A stretch of DNA of 64,000 nt. Origin: Pyrocephalus nanus. Lineage: Eukaryota; Chordata; Aves; Passeriformes; Tyrannidae. Below the pieces are notes generated by a model. It was not told the DNA's origin. It saw only the letters and a program-made list of their open reading frames with translations, and did no database searches. The stretch is from NCBI GenBank assembly GCA_038380795.1, contig CM076259.1, positions 98,505,739 through 98,569,738 of the forward strand, in the 5' to 3' direction. A program made the position numbers and the translations under genes. Positions 1 to 11,188 of the stretch are shown here, piece after piece (position 1 is the stretch's first letter; each line of letters opens with the position of its first letter).

Positions 1-2257
1 GAGTGTGACCCCTCCAAAGGATGAGTCCTACCAGATACACACCAAGTTCTGTACTCTACCCAAAGGGATCCCAGCACAGGGAAGGCTTTGAAAGACAGAT
101 CTATGGAAAGCAAATTTCATCAAACACACTCTAAAGGATTCCCACCAATAGCTGCCATAGGAAAGAAGTGTTCATGGGACAGAAAACAAACAGAAAGTCA
201 CATTAAACACTAACAAAAATTACATCAAAAATATCAGAGGCTGGAGATCATGGATTTACAAAGCAGTAACCCAGAGGATGATGACAGCTGCCCCTCAGCA
301 GCAGGATCCTTTGTCAATAATACACATTTTAGGATACTTTTATTTAAAAGTGAAGTTTTCAAAGATTTAAACATTATCAGGGATGAGTTTGAAATTGATT
401 TTTTAAGAATCATCTTTTTTTCCTCACACTTTTTTGTTGAACTGATGTAGTGTTTCAGTAGCATGTTACAGTACTTTTAAAAATTATCCACAAGTAATGA
501 TTTTCAAGAAATAAAGGACTCTAGTCTTGCCTTTATATAATCTTATCATTTTGTGAAATAGATATCAAAACATGGAATACCCCAGGTATCTGTGACTCTT
601 CAGCATGAAATGACTCTTTTGTGAAGCTTTTGTCTTTTACAGTATCTCTGTTAAAAAAACTGCTCATTTCCTACTCAGAGGCTAGTTCTTCTTATCCTTT
701 TATAAAGATGGATTTTGCAGCTTTTTCAAAGCAAGACTTTCCTTACTGCACTTTTCTAAATTAGGCTAGTGCTGCTAGATGTTATCTGCAGCATATACAC
801 AGAACACTTCCTTATCACACCATTTGACCGGCATCATTCAAAGTTTTCTCCTTAAACACTAATATTTACTATCTATATTCTATGCACATATTCATGCTTT
901 ACTACATTAGTTTCTGCACTACATAGTTGCCCTCAGAAGTTGTGAATAACCAAAAAGACTTTCAGGTAGTCCTGACAGAACAAGTGAAACACTTCAGAAA
1001 TCAGCAGCATCAGAACCGAAGTGTGAATAAATACAGGCTTGTGGTTTACAGGTATTTTATGTTCCCACCTATCTTCACTGAGTAGAGGATATAGTGCTAC
1101 ACCTTCTTCTCAGGGCAGTAGGTCTCCTAAGGCTACATTTGCCCAAAGATAAAATCATTTACAAAAGTCTTACACTCATCTGACAGGAAACAATAGTTCC
1201 CACATCTACTCTAAGCCATAAAAGAAGACCTTGAGGTTTCATGTCAGATTGCAGACCAGAGGCCTTCCACCAAACATGACTTTCCATTGGGGCCACTAAA
1301 TGCAATAAATGTCACCAATGCTGCTTTACCCAGGGGTTACCTAGTCCATAGAGCTTATTGAGGAGAACACTCCTGTCAACTCTTCCTATTCATGTGCAAA
1401 CCCCACAGATACTCTGAAAATAACACAAAAAAGCCAGCCTGTGGTAAAGCTAAAGGTCAGATATGATGCTTGCAGACACACCATGTTCCCTCAAAGCATG
1501 GCAGTTGATTCTTGCAACAATGGGGTAAGAGGTATGTCAGCTATCTGAAGAGGTGCTTCTTCCCAACACAACAGGCCACTTGCAAGCTGAGCCTTACAGG
1601 CACAGTCAATCAACGAAATGAAACCAGGACCCTCACACCAGGGATAAAGTAGTATCACAGCAAAAGCTAAAGATGCTTGGTACATATCTCACAATCAAAA
1701 ATTATTTATTGAGGCAATAAACTCATAAGCAATTTATCCTTTGATAGTTGGCTCACAATTCCCCCTGGAATCATACGTACTATGGAAACTATGATGAATA
1801 ATCTGTTAAAAAAGCGCATCTGTTTCTTACACAATGTTTCCAGCATGGAACCAAGCTTGAACTTAACAGATGGGTTCTTCTAGTATTGGATCATTTTGTG
1901 GATAGTTCTTCTCCCAAATGACCTCAAATGCTTTTATATTTTCCATGACCAAATGAGTGTTTGCATTCAAGCTTCCTCACTGTCTCTTCTTGATGGCAGC
2001 CCATATTGTAGAAAGCTGCCAGACTTTAAAATGTGATAAATATTGTATGAGAAAATGTTTTCATTGGTTTCAGAAACTCAGGGACTGTCAAGGTAGCTCG
2101 CCTGCAAACATGAGCAATAATTAGAAAGCTGCTACAAAGAGTAGTTTAAGCAGTAACTTTGTCATCAGAACTCCAGAGTTAAAATTAGAACCAGAGGTTC
2201 TTCAGATAACCTTCTGGGAGATAACATGGTAAAGAAAAGTGGTGAGCTATTGACTCT
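1..2257. other. Unique AT-rich DNA, no gene seen
   Basis: No repeat family, RNA gene or splice-bounded open segment stands out here. The open frames are short (at most 76 codons) and lie on both strands with no coding character. The sequence looks like ordinary vertebrate intron or intergenic DNA up to the edge of the first CR1. Confidence 0.6.
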
Positions 2258-2954
2258 CTCGAGGGCAGGGAGGCCCTGCAGAGAGATCTTGATAAGTTAG
2301 AGGTCTGGTCAATCATCAACTACATGAAGTTCAACAACAAAAATGCTGGATTCTGCACCTGGGATGGGGCAACCCTGGATGTACGGAGACACTTTCCGGA
2401 TGTTGGAAAGCAGTGCCACGGAAAGGGACCCAGGGATCTTGGTTGATGGCAAGTTGAATATGAGTCAGCAGTGCCCTGGCAGCCAGGAGGGCCAACCAAA
2501 TCCTGGGGGGCATCAGGCAAAGCATTGCCAGCTGGTCGAGGGAGGGGATTGTCCCGCTCTGCTCTGCACTGGTGAGGCCTCACCTTGTATATTGTGTGCA
2601 GTTTTGGGAGGCCTCATAGCAGTCTACAGCTTCCTCCTGAGGGGAAGAGGGAAGGCAGGCACTGATCTGTTCTCTATGGTGACCACTGAAGGACCTGAGG
2701 GAATGGCCTGAAGTTGTGTCAGGGGAGGTTTAGGCTGGATATAAAAAAAGGTTCTTCACCCAGAGGGTGTTTGGGCACTGGAACAGGCTCCCCAGGGAAG
2801 TGGTCACAGCACTAAGCCTGAGAGAGTTCAAGAAGCATTTGGATGATACTCTCAGGCACATGGTGACTCTTGGGGATGGTCCTGTGCAGGGCCCAGGGTT
2901 AGACTCGATGATCCTTGTGGGACCCTTCCAACTCAAAATATTCTGTGATTCTGT
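2258..2954 (+). repeat. CR1 LINE fragment, 5'-truncated, with internal deletion
   Basis: This is the 3' end of a chicken-repeat-1 (CR1) non-LTR retrotransposon in + orientation. The left part still translates to the end of the CR1 reverse-transcriptase ORF: from about 2258 one reads [14 protein letters not shown], matching the usual family segment, and further on a stretch resembling [12 protein letters not shown]. The right part is the conserved 3' region (GGAACAGGCTCCCCAGGGAAGTGG near 2779) ending in TTCTGTGATTCTGT. The reading frame is broken by several stops, so the copy is dead. About 150 bases of the family consensus seem to be missing near 2608, where the segment 'gcagttttggg' is joined directly to 'aggcctcat'. 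CR1 copies are normally 5'-truncated, as here. Confidence 0.93.
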
Positions 2955-4225
2955 CTTCAATTATTTTCTGCAGTGATTATACAATAAATGTGTGCTTTCA
3001 AGTCTCATGAATAATCTCTGTGAAAGAAGGACGAGTCTGTCTGGAAAATTTCCAAGTGTGTCCCTCTCATATCCTTCCAGTGTTTCAATTTAACAAAACA
3101 CCCACACAGATACACAGAAGATCTACTTTCATACTATCAAGTAAAAGTACTTACCAGCAATCTAAAAGAGACTTCCTCGATGTATTGAGGATACCTAAAC
3201 ACAATTACCATTAATTTAATATTTTGTAAGTTTCTTGCCAACATCCTGCCATCACTAACATCAATATCTGTTTAATGACACACAACTTCTTCTTGTAAGC
3301 AACTGAACTAAAGTACACCATGACCAAAGAGCTGCTCTTAAGCCAGTCAACTTTTTGCTTCTGAAAAGTTCAAGGACAGGATGTGATCTCTCTTTTTCTG
3401 TCATTTCCTAAGAAAATTCGAAACAGAGAAAGCTCCCCAGAATGTCCCCAAAGATAGAGATCATTCTTTTTCCATTTTGTGTGATCATTTAATGTTGTTT
3501 CTAACAGAGCTGAAATACCACTGCCAAACAACAAGATTGACTTTGGGTCTAATCTTTCTCTTGTAGAGGACAAAATTCGTTGTTTTTGCTTTTGCACCAG
3601 TTTCCTTCAGGGCCCACCTGGAGAAAAAGTCCTCAGAGTGGGACCCCTAAAAATCCACAAAAGCGATGTTGTAACACAACAGTCATCTGCAGAAAGATCA
3701 GCATCTCTCTGGAGCTGCACAAAGAAGACTCACAGCACCAGGCTGAAATCCAAAGGCCAAACTGACCCTGCTAGAGCTGAAATGGATTATTAGTACTAAT
3801 CCTGGCCAGACTGTGGACTGGCTTTGTTGATATTCTCTTGAAGAAAAGTGACTGTCCTGTACATATTCCAAAAGAAAGGAACACATGCTATTTATTTTTG
3901 CCACTCTGGAAAAGTTTATTATCCCAAAGCAAGGGGTCTAGCTTACAGTTTCGAAATCAAGGAGAAAGGTTTATGCAACACCAAAGATTAAAGGGGGAAA
4001 ACCCAAACCCACCCAGTCTGCTGTGATCCCTTTCCAATGCATTAACTGCTCTCCTGCCAGGAGCCCTGAAGCTTCTTCCTTGGACATAGCTCCAGAGAAA
4101 AACAGCAGATACAGGATGATAGCATTTCCCTTTATAAAAATCTAGGACTACAGAATAAATTCCTTCATAGGAAAAGCACACTGGCAGCACAACCCATGTT
4201 GTGGCCAGAAGTGCAGACACTGTGG
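2955..4225. other. Unique DNA, no gene seen
   Basis: Mixed AT-rich sequence with no recognised repeat or gene. A minus-strand donor-like site at 3153-3154 (CTG|GTAAGT) is present, but no convincing acceptor or exon lies upstream of it. Confidence 0.5.
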
Positions 4226-4255
4226 CAGGTGACAGCAGGTGACAGCAGGTGACAG
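4226..4255. repeat. Three tandem copies of a 10-bp unit containing CAGGTG
   Basis: The decamer CAGGTGACAG occurs three times without change (4226-4235, 4236-4245, 4246-4255). Each copy holds the E-box CAGGTG, the core bound by ZEB/SNAI and some bHLH proteins. The three cores are spaced by 10 bp, close to one helical turn. A diverged fourth copy (AGCAAGTGACAG) follows at about 4262. Regulatory function is inference; it may be only a short minisatellite. Confidence 0.85.
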
Positions 4256-6694
4256 GCTGCTGAGCAAGTGACAGCCAAAACAGGAAAGCCATCACAGGTC
4301 TGTAATTAGGTCTTCAATATTCAAGGAAATGCCATGGCTAGTGTCTGCACAGATCTTCTCATTTTAACAAGAAGTGCACACTCATTATGGCAACAAAAGG
4401 TAAAAAAGGATTTCAGAATTAAAGAATAAAAAAGAAACATAATACTTCCTTGAAGGGAAAGCCCAGTTGTGATAGTTTCCCTGGCTTTAAGGCATCTAAT
4501 GACAGTTCCTAAAATGCAAATATCTTCTTAGACCAGTGTATAAGTCAACCAGAGCCCTTCCTGAGCAAGGATAAGAAAGCATAGAGTCTTCCCAGCAGAT
4601 TTCATGCATTTGGCCTCCTTTCCTTCCACACTCTTCTGAAACTCTAGTACTGGGAACAACCAAATGTGAAATAGGTGTTATTTACATAAAATATTACTGG
4701 AATATGAATCTAGATGAAAAAGATAAAACCAAAACATTAATTTGGATTAACTGCCATTTTTAAGGAGTCCTCATTGGAGACTGAAAGGGTAGGATTCAAC
4801 CTCACAAATCCAAGTGGTTCATCCAGAGGCTTTTTATAGACAAAGGCAGCATTTCCCGGCACATCCTTAGGCTGCTTCTCTCCACTGGACTGAATGCAAA
4901 GAGATCCCGTGGGAGATAATGCTCATGTAGACATTTACATTAAAAACATCTAGAGTTAGATTGCTCAAATCTCTACTCTCCTAGGTCAAGAGAAAGGGAG
5001 AAAAGAAGGGCTTGGGATGACAGAAGTAGCAGATGATGATGCTGCAGAGCAAGGGATGAGCTGTTTTCAGAGGGACAGACTGATATGGCTGTTCCCACAG
5101 TGAAGCCAGTACATCCAGCTGAGACCAGAGCAACAGACACACCACCATGGGGGCTGCCTCCAGCCTGTGACATTACAGCAGTACTGATTTGGCTTGACAG
5201 TGCTGAAATTAGCACTTTATTCCCACCAAGAGCCCAAGTATTGGCTATCCTCTCCCGTGTGGCAGAGCACTTCGCCCTCTTCCATGGAAACCAAAGATTT
5301 TGCTCCATCTCCAAGCAAGTTACTCTGAAAACACCTCCCTACAGCCTTATCTTAGAGACACAGGCCAGTGAGGAGAAAAGGTTCAGCTAAGGACACCATC
5401 AAAAGCTTTGATTTTTAGTGATTCAGGGATTCAGGCGTGACATTTCCTACTCCCAGTTCCATTTCGTCCCTTTCAAATAAAGGACTGGATTCAATCACTG
5501 GTTTATTTTTACAGGCATTTAATCATAACAAAAAGTAAACAGAAAAACCTGGCAATGAGACAAGCTCTGCAGCCTGCCTTCTTCCTTAATGCTGCTACAA
5601 CTCATTACAGAGCAGTTCAGCCCAGCTGTGAAAATGCCAGTACCTATCCTGATACAATACAGAAACCTGTGATGTATTCCCAGCTCTCTGGACAGCAATG
5701 AGAACTATTCAAAATACAAGCCGAGCACAAGACACATTCTTGCAAGTAGCTACAGGAAAATATTAGCAGATGCTATTAAAAAAAAAAAAAGCTCTTATCA
5801 CCTTCCTCCTACTAAAGGTCTTAAAATTATCCTATTACCCAATTCTGAATACAATGTTTTAAAAACACAGTGTTAAGTGCTTATCTCTTGCACAGGTCTA
5901 AACACTTGTTTATTCTAAAAAGGGCCTGAGAAGCCAAACAAATCAACAGCTTTAAGTTTCTGTTGACTCTAGAAAAGACCTGAAGTTCAGAACAAACAGG
6001 GTTCTTCAAAATGGAGGGGGAAAAAAAAAAAAAGCAGAATAATAAAATGCAGTATCGGCATCTCCCTAGGAGGATCTGAGGTTTTGCATCATGTTCTTTC
6101 CAGCTCCTAAATTCAAGCTGTGTATTTTGCATAGTAAATTTAGCATGGTCATTCTTATTAACTTAGGCAGGTAACTCAGTTCAATCAAATGACTACTCGT
6201 TATTGTCATTGACCAAAACCCTGATAACACAAAAGAAACCCAAAATAATATTTTAATGATATTTTAAGAATTTCCAACATGAAAGGGAGGGGACCAGAGA
6301 TGGGGAGATTATTTAAGAGCATACCATCTAATGAAATTAAAATTAAGGAGTATCTGTGAAATGGAATTGAACTCCAAAGTACAAAATACAAGAGACAAAA
6401 CAAATACTTTACAGGGTATGATACTGAATTTTGGAAGGCAGATAAAATTTTCCCCACTGTCTTCCCCTGAGCTGTCCTTGGGGAGGCACCTGAAGCCATC
6501 ATACAAGGAGTCCTCACTGCTGAGGCTGGCAAAGGAAATAGTACATTAATAAATACTGACCCAAACCAGCTCCGTCATCTGTGCCACACACCCAGGCAGA
6601 CCCTTCCGACAGGCCACTGCTGGAGAAATCATAAGCACATTACGCACTTTGAGCCTCTGCTGTCCTTCTTTTCACCTTCCTTATGGCATTGCAG
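4256..6694. other. Unique DNA with short A-tracts, no gene established
   Basis: AT-rich unique sequence with a 13-A run at 5778-5790 and an interrupted A-run near 6018. A plus-strand segment at 6104-6170 lies between a fair acceptor (ttctttccag) and a fair donor (GGCAG|GTAACT) and has one open frame. It is too short and ordinary to call. Confidence 0.5.
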
Positions 6695-6827
6695 GCAAGA
6701 GTAAGGAGAGGCTGAACCTCGCATCGATATGTACGTCGCTTCTGACGCAGGCACGCAGCTTCGCCTTCGGCTCTGCCCTGCTTCAGCAGCACAATCAAAC
6801 ATCACATATTGGTACCTTTTTCCACCG
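6695..6827 (+). other. Candidate exon, CpG-dense, unknown product
   Basis: A 133-bp segment lies between a strong acceptor (a long pyrimidine-rich tract ending ttatggcattgcag) and a good donor (CACCG|GTGAGG). One frame is open right through and would continue in both flanks as a split codon (phase 1 in, phase 2 out). Its start reads GKSKERLNLASICTSLLTQ, which I do not recognise. The segment carries nine CpG dinucleotides, clearly more than the CpG-depleted flanks, as seen in many conserved exons or in unmethylated regulatory DNA. It could be a coding exon, a noncoding-RNA exon, a small regulatory island or a chance decoy. No neighbour exon in a matching frame was identified. Confidence 0.3.
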
Positions 6828-7220
6828 GTGAGGTAGCTTTACTTAGGATTAACCACCTCTTAGGAAAAAAAAAAAATCACCACTCACTTCTGAAGATGTG
6901 AATTAAATGTGATTAAATGCCACTGGGAACAAAAAATGAGGCTGTTATTGGAAGGAGAGCACAGAGCAACTGGGTGAAATTGTGAGGATGCAAGGCATAA
7001 AACCAGGCTGTCAGTGACAGCAGTTTTCAGCATATCCCTTGCAGAATTGGTTAAAGATGTTCAAATCACAGAGTTAATCAGCTTCAAAGTATGACACGCT
7101 TTTTTTCTGCAAATATTTCCATTAAATATTTTCCTGTTCACCATTCAGTTCTCCATCTGCATGGCAAAACGTGTTGCTGTGAATCTCACTGAGCAGTCAT
7201 AACTAACCTTTCCTTTCTAG

Positions 7221-7250
7221 CTCCCCTCTCCTCAAAATTTTTCCTATCCA
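7221..7250 (+). other. Candidate 30-nt in-frame microexon
   Basis: Thirty bases lie between a textbook acceptor and the donor TCCA|GTAAGT. The acceptor has the branch-point-like AACTAAC at 7201-7207, then the pyrimidine tract cctttcctttctag. The length is a multiple of three, and one frame reads LPSPQNFSYP without a stop, so inclusion would not shift a frame. Frame-preserving exons of 3-30 nt are a known class of alternatively spliced neuronal exons. Nothing else identifies a host gene, and short decoys of this kind are common. Confidence 0.22.
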
Positions 7251-8543
7251 GTAAGTGATTATTTGGCTTTATGCTGATTGAAAAGGCCTGTACTTAAATC
7301 TTCAGGACTCCTAAAAGAGTCTAAGAATTCCAGAAGGAATTAAGGTCAGCCTGTCCTCGATGGAGAGTGGCCTCTGCAGGATGGCAGCACCAAAGGATAA
7401 AAACTCTGATATCTATAATAACAAACGTCTTCCCCCCCACCCCCGGCTCAATAGCCTAACACAGTAAACAAAATAAAACCTGAGCAGCATTAAACAAATA
7501 TTAAATGAGAAGACTATACCCATTCTGTAAGATCAATGTACTGTTTGCAGTATGAACAGCTTTTCATTCAGCTCTCTAATGAAAAAGCACACTTCTCATG
7601 CTGCAGATCCTAAATATCTCTTGATTTTAGTCACTACTCATGGACCAAAAAAAATTCTGTTATTGGTTTGTTACACTGCTGTTACCAAGAATGAATGTCC
7701 TCTGGTCCTTTCTGTATCTGGGTGGTGAAAACTTCTATCTTTTTATGAATTTCTTTATCCAGCAAAGCTTATCTGAATGTTCCATGTTTTTCCTCTACCT
7801 TTCACTGATTTCTAATGCCTTTCTACAAATTAAGGAAGATTAGAAACATTTCAACTGTACTGGAAGATTTTCATTATTTTTCTTTAATACAAAAGAGTCA
7901 TTAGAAGAGATAATTGCAATCTACAAAGAGAAATGTAAATCTAAGGCTCTTCAGCATTCTAATGAAAATGAAATCCCAAAGGTGTTACATTAATGCTTCT
8001 AAAACTAGCTCCTTCTGTTCTAGGCAAGAAAACCCACCACACCAATCACAGCATTTTATAGTTACTACAGAATTAAACAAAAGGGCCACCGCTAGCCTGC
8101 ATTTATCACAGCAACAGCAAGACTATATTTTTTTTCACTTTCAATAAGCATTATTACAGCATACAAGGTGGATTCAGACCTCTTCCTCAAAGCATTCCAT
8201 ATCTGGGAAGTGTATTATTTCATTAATTGCTAACAGTATAATATGCATTGGATATATATCTCACAATATACAGAAATACTTCAGATACTGACCAAGGTGA
8301 GGTAAAACCCATGAAATCTTCTATGCTGCTGCTGCTCAGTTGAGTTGAAAACAACTTTTCCTCATTTTTTTTGCCGCAGCAAGTTCTGAACACCTGCTGG
8401 AGTGACCACATCCTTGACACTGTGTCCCCGTGGGTTTATTTCAGGTGGGTGAGACTACACATTGAGAGGTCCACGTGAGGCACCTTATCCTGGAGACTTG
8501 GGTTTTTTGCTCAAGACAAAATACACCCAATTTCCATGGACTT

Positions 8544-8567
8544 TCCATAGACTTCACTGTCTATGGA
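8544..8567. repeat. Inverted repeat, 9-bp stem with 6-nt loop
   Basis: TCCATAGAC (8544-8552) and its exact reverse complement GTCTATGGA (8559-8567) flank the loop TTCACT. This is a short perfect hairpin in unique DNA with no associated gene; probably incidental. Confidence 0.7.
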
Positions 8568-9714
8568 CTTTATTTCAACTTACTTTAGCAATCTGTGCAG
8601 TGCTGTGAAGTGGCCCATGTGGCACTCTCCAGACAGCCTGCCCTGGTTTTTCTTCTGCCAGCTACAGAATAATATTAACTCCTCTGAACCCATGAGGAAA
8701 ATTCAAAACTTCATCAAAATATGAAGAAGGCAGCTGCAAAGTCTAGAGAGGCCTTCCAGGTGAATATCTACAACTTGAAAGTATTTTTTTATTGAAGACT
8801 GCGGCGTATATATGCCACTGTACTGCACTAAAATAATCTGTAAGAGTGATGCAGCCCACCCAACCATGTGGTTGCACAAGATCTCCAGGCCTTTCAACTT
8901 CTGCTCTACTCAGTAGAGCACATGATGATCAGAGAAGTCCTGGTGACCACGGTCGTGCTGACTCCAAAAAAACAGGCAGCTGCACCCCATGAGTTTGCAC
9001 CTTCTCCCTCTTTGACAGATGGAAATCTGCTTCTGAGAGATCCCTTTTAAACAGATACCCAGCTCTGGGGAGTGCAAACACAACAGGGATTAAACCTAGA
9101 GCAGTAGAGTGACTGAGTTTTCTTAGGACAGATTTTGCTGCTGGAAGCCCATTTCTGTTTCCACCCATGTACACCAGTACCTCTGCTTCCTTGGGTAGCA
9201 ACACATACAGCTCTGAGCCACAAATCTGAAGAGAAACACCACATCATAGTGACCTTCCTTAATGGTTCTGCTGATTAAAAGCTTCAAGTGAGAAGCTTTG
9301 CATAATTTTATCTTTTAATTGTCAGGACAAAAATGACAGTTTAATCAGCAAGAAGTCCCTTAAATTCTCAGGGAAATCTCAGTAAAGTGTTTGTCTGTCG
9401 TTTACTTTTAGTCTAGCAGGTGCTTCACAGCTCTGATCCTACAAACAGGTAGGCAACTGCGTGTTTGTGATCTAATTTTTCCCTTCAAAAGGACTGCTTT
9501 CATGCACACACATCTATTTGAAGTTCACAGCACATGTGTTCCCATACAGCTGGTTTCATTCCAGCGAGGATTTCAATAATTAAATTAGAATCAGCAGACT
9601 TCTACCATGCCCAGCTTAAATTCGTGACATTCAGTCCCTTATTTCTACAAACATAAACAGACCACAAAGTTAGGTATTTTAACACTTGACAGAATATAAC
9701 AGCTAGGTTAAATA

Positions 9715-9744
9715 CACATGCACATGCATGCACATGCACATACA
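9715..9744. repeat. Short (CACATG)n-type microsatellite
   Basis: Imperfect repetition of CACATG/CATG units across about 30 bases. It alternates purine and pyrimidine for much of its length. There is no evidence of function. Confidence 0.75.
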
Positions 9745-9772
9745 GACCAAAATATACAAGTCCTGAGCTTAC

Positions 9773-9858
9773 CAGATATGACATAAGCTGAAGAACCCCA
9801 GTGGATCAGTGATGACAACAGCAAGCTGAAGGAGGACTGGTGTTGAGATTGAGATTCT
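9773..9858 (-). other. Candidate exon, second of a two-exon minus-strand model
   Basis: On the minus strand, 86 bases lie between the acceptor tcatgcttttctggcag and the strong donor TATCTG|GTAAGC. The frame that continues from the candidate exon at 10047-10092 (last two bases CA plus the first A here) is open throughout. It reads ESQSQHQSSFSLLLSS near its start. The intervening gap of 188 nt would be a short but acceptable vertebrate intron. A second frame that is also open is more hydrophobic, so the reading frame is not settled. The product is not recognised. Confidence 0.22.
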
Positions 9859-10046
9859 CTGCCAGAAAAGCATGACTGGAGACAGGGTGGCTCTGTGTGT
9901 CCATGGGGGGACGTTCTGCCAGCAGCTCGGCTCCAGCCCTGAGATACACAGAGCCACCAGGAGACCCAGCTGAGCAATCTCCAGTCGTGATGTACAAGGC
10001 AGAGGCAGTAGCTATGCTGAGTACAGCACGCCAGGAGGTAACTTAC

Positions 10047-10092
10047 TGCTCTCCAACCAGAACTCCCACAAACACTCCAAGCATCACCACAC
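10047..10092 (-). other. Candidate short exon with hydrophobic coding frame
   Basis: The minus strand shows a very good acceptor (tcctctgtccttccttcactgccag) and a perfect intron start (GAGCA|GTAAGT) enclosing 46 bases. One open frame reads VVMLGVFVGVLVGE, a compact hydrophobic stretch with spaced glycines such as occurs in a membrane helix. A second frame is also open. The segment joins in frame to the next candidate exon at 9858-9773. Family is not assigned; a multi-pass membrane protein would fit. The signal could be a decoy, because 46-bp open segments occur easily by chance. Confidence 0.25.
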
Positions 10093-11108
10093 CTGGCAGT
10101 GAAGGAAGGACAGAGGATGTGGGACTCAGAACTGCTTGTAAACCCATGTCACTGTGCACATGAGGTGCTCACCACAACCCCGCTGAATGCCACGCTGTCA
10201 AACAGTGATGGCTAACGAGAGTGCTTATGTGAGCCCCTCTGATGTGGATGTACCATTAGGTTACAAGTAAAAAAGAAAAAAAAACCAAAACAAAACAAGA
10301 ATATGCTATCCCCCAAATCTACCTCTCTCCTCAATAACATTTTCAACTGATTTTTTCCCATTTAACTTTGTAGTTGTTTGCCAAGAAGACAGTGAGACCA
10401 AAAGGCATCAGCTATGCATACTTATGTCAAAGAGGCTCAGCAACCCACTGGACAAACTAAAGGCACCTTTCATAATACAGTAAAACTAGTATAAGGTTTT
10501 AAAAAAAAAGTTATATGCGTCTCAATACTTTTCACTAGAATTTGAGGACAAAATAAGGCAACACCATGCATGAGGCCAGTACGAAACTAGCGTCTAAAAA
10601 CTAAAACCAAAAGCTTCAACACTGCAGACACTTCCACTAAAGCAGAAACACTTTCTAATGAAAAATATGTTGAAGTAATTCACCTTGTTCCGTTCCATGT
10701 CCCTTTAAGAAAATGTAGTTCTCATTGTCAAGACCCTTATTTTACAGTCCTGTTGTTTTTTCTGGGAGGAAAGACATTTTAAGAAGCAGATGATATAAGA
10801 TGATAAGATTTCTTCTAAGTCTTGAACTCGGGAGTCATTTTCTTTGCTCACTCCTCACCCTTGCTTTTCTTTTTCCATCCCCCACCAAACAGATAACCTA
10901 TCAGTATTTAAACAGGAAAGCAAAGAGGAGTGGGAATGTCTTTGTAATCGAGGTCTTTTCTAAATGTATTTATTTTTTTCCCAGCGTGTTTATTTTTAAC
11001 TACTTTAAGCACTCAGCAAATTCATGTAATTGCTCTCAGCCCCAGCGTGGCCGCAGAGGCACCTTGCGGGGCAGCACGGCTGTGCCAGCAGCGTGTGATG
11101 CTGCAGCA

Positions 11109-11188
11109 AGGCAGAGTGTTCGCAGGGCAGAGTGATCGCAGGGCAGAGTGATCGCAGGGCAGAGTGATCACAGGGCAGAGTGTTCACA
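11109..11188. repeat. 16-bp minisatellite, five copies
   Basis: Five units of GGGCAGAGTGATCGCA or one- to three-base variants run head to tail (11109-11124, 11125-11140, 11141-11156, 11157-11172, 11173-11188). The outer units carry GTGTTC and the inner ones GTGATC. The last two have lost their CpG (CGCA to CACA), consistent with CpG decay. The array sits in a locally CpG- and GC-rich patch (about 11040-11320) that contrasts with the surrounding AT-rich DNA. Confidence 0.93.

Noticed and set aside
2343..2711. 122-codon plus-strand frame
   Set aside because: It is a reading of degraded CR1 sequence, not a host gene.
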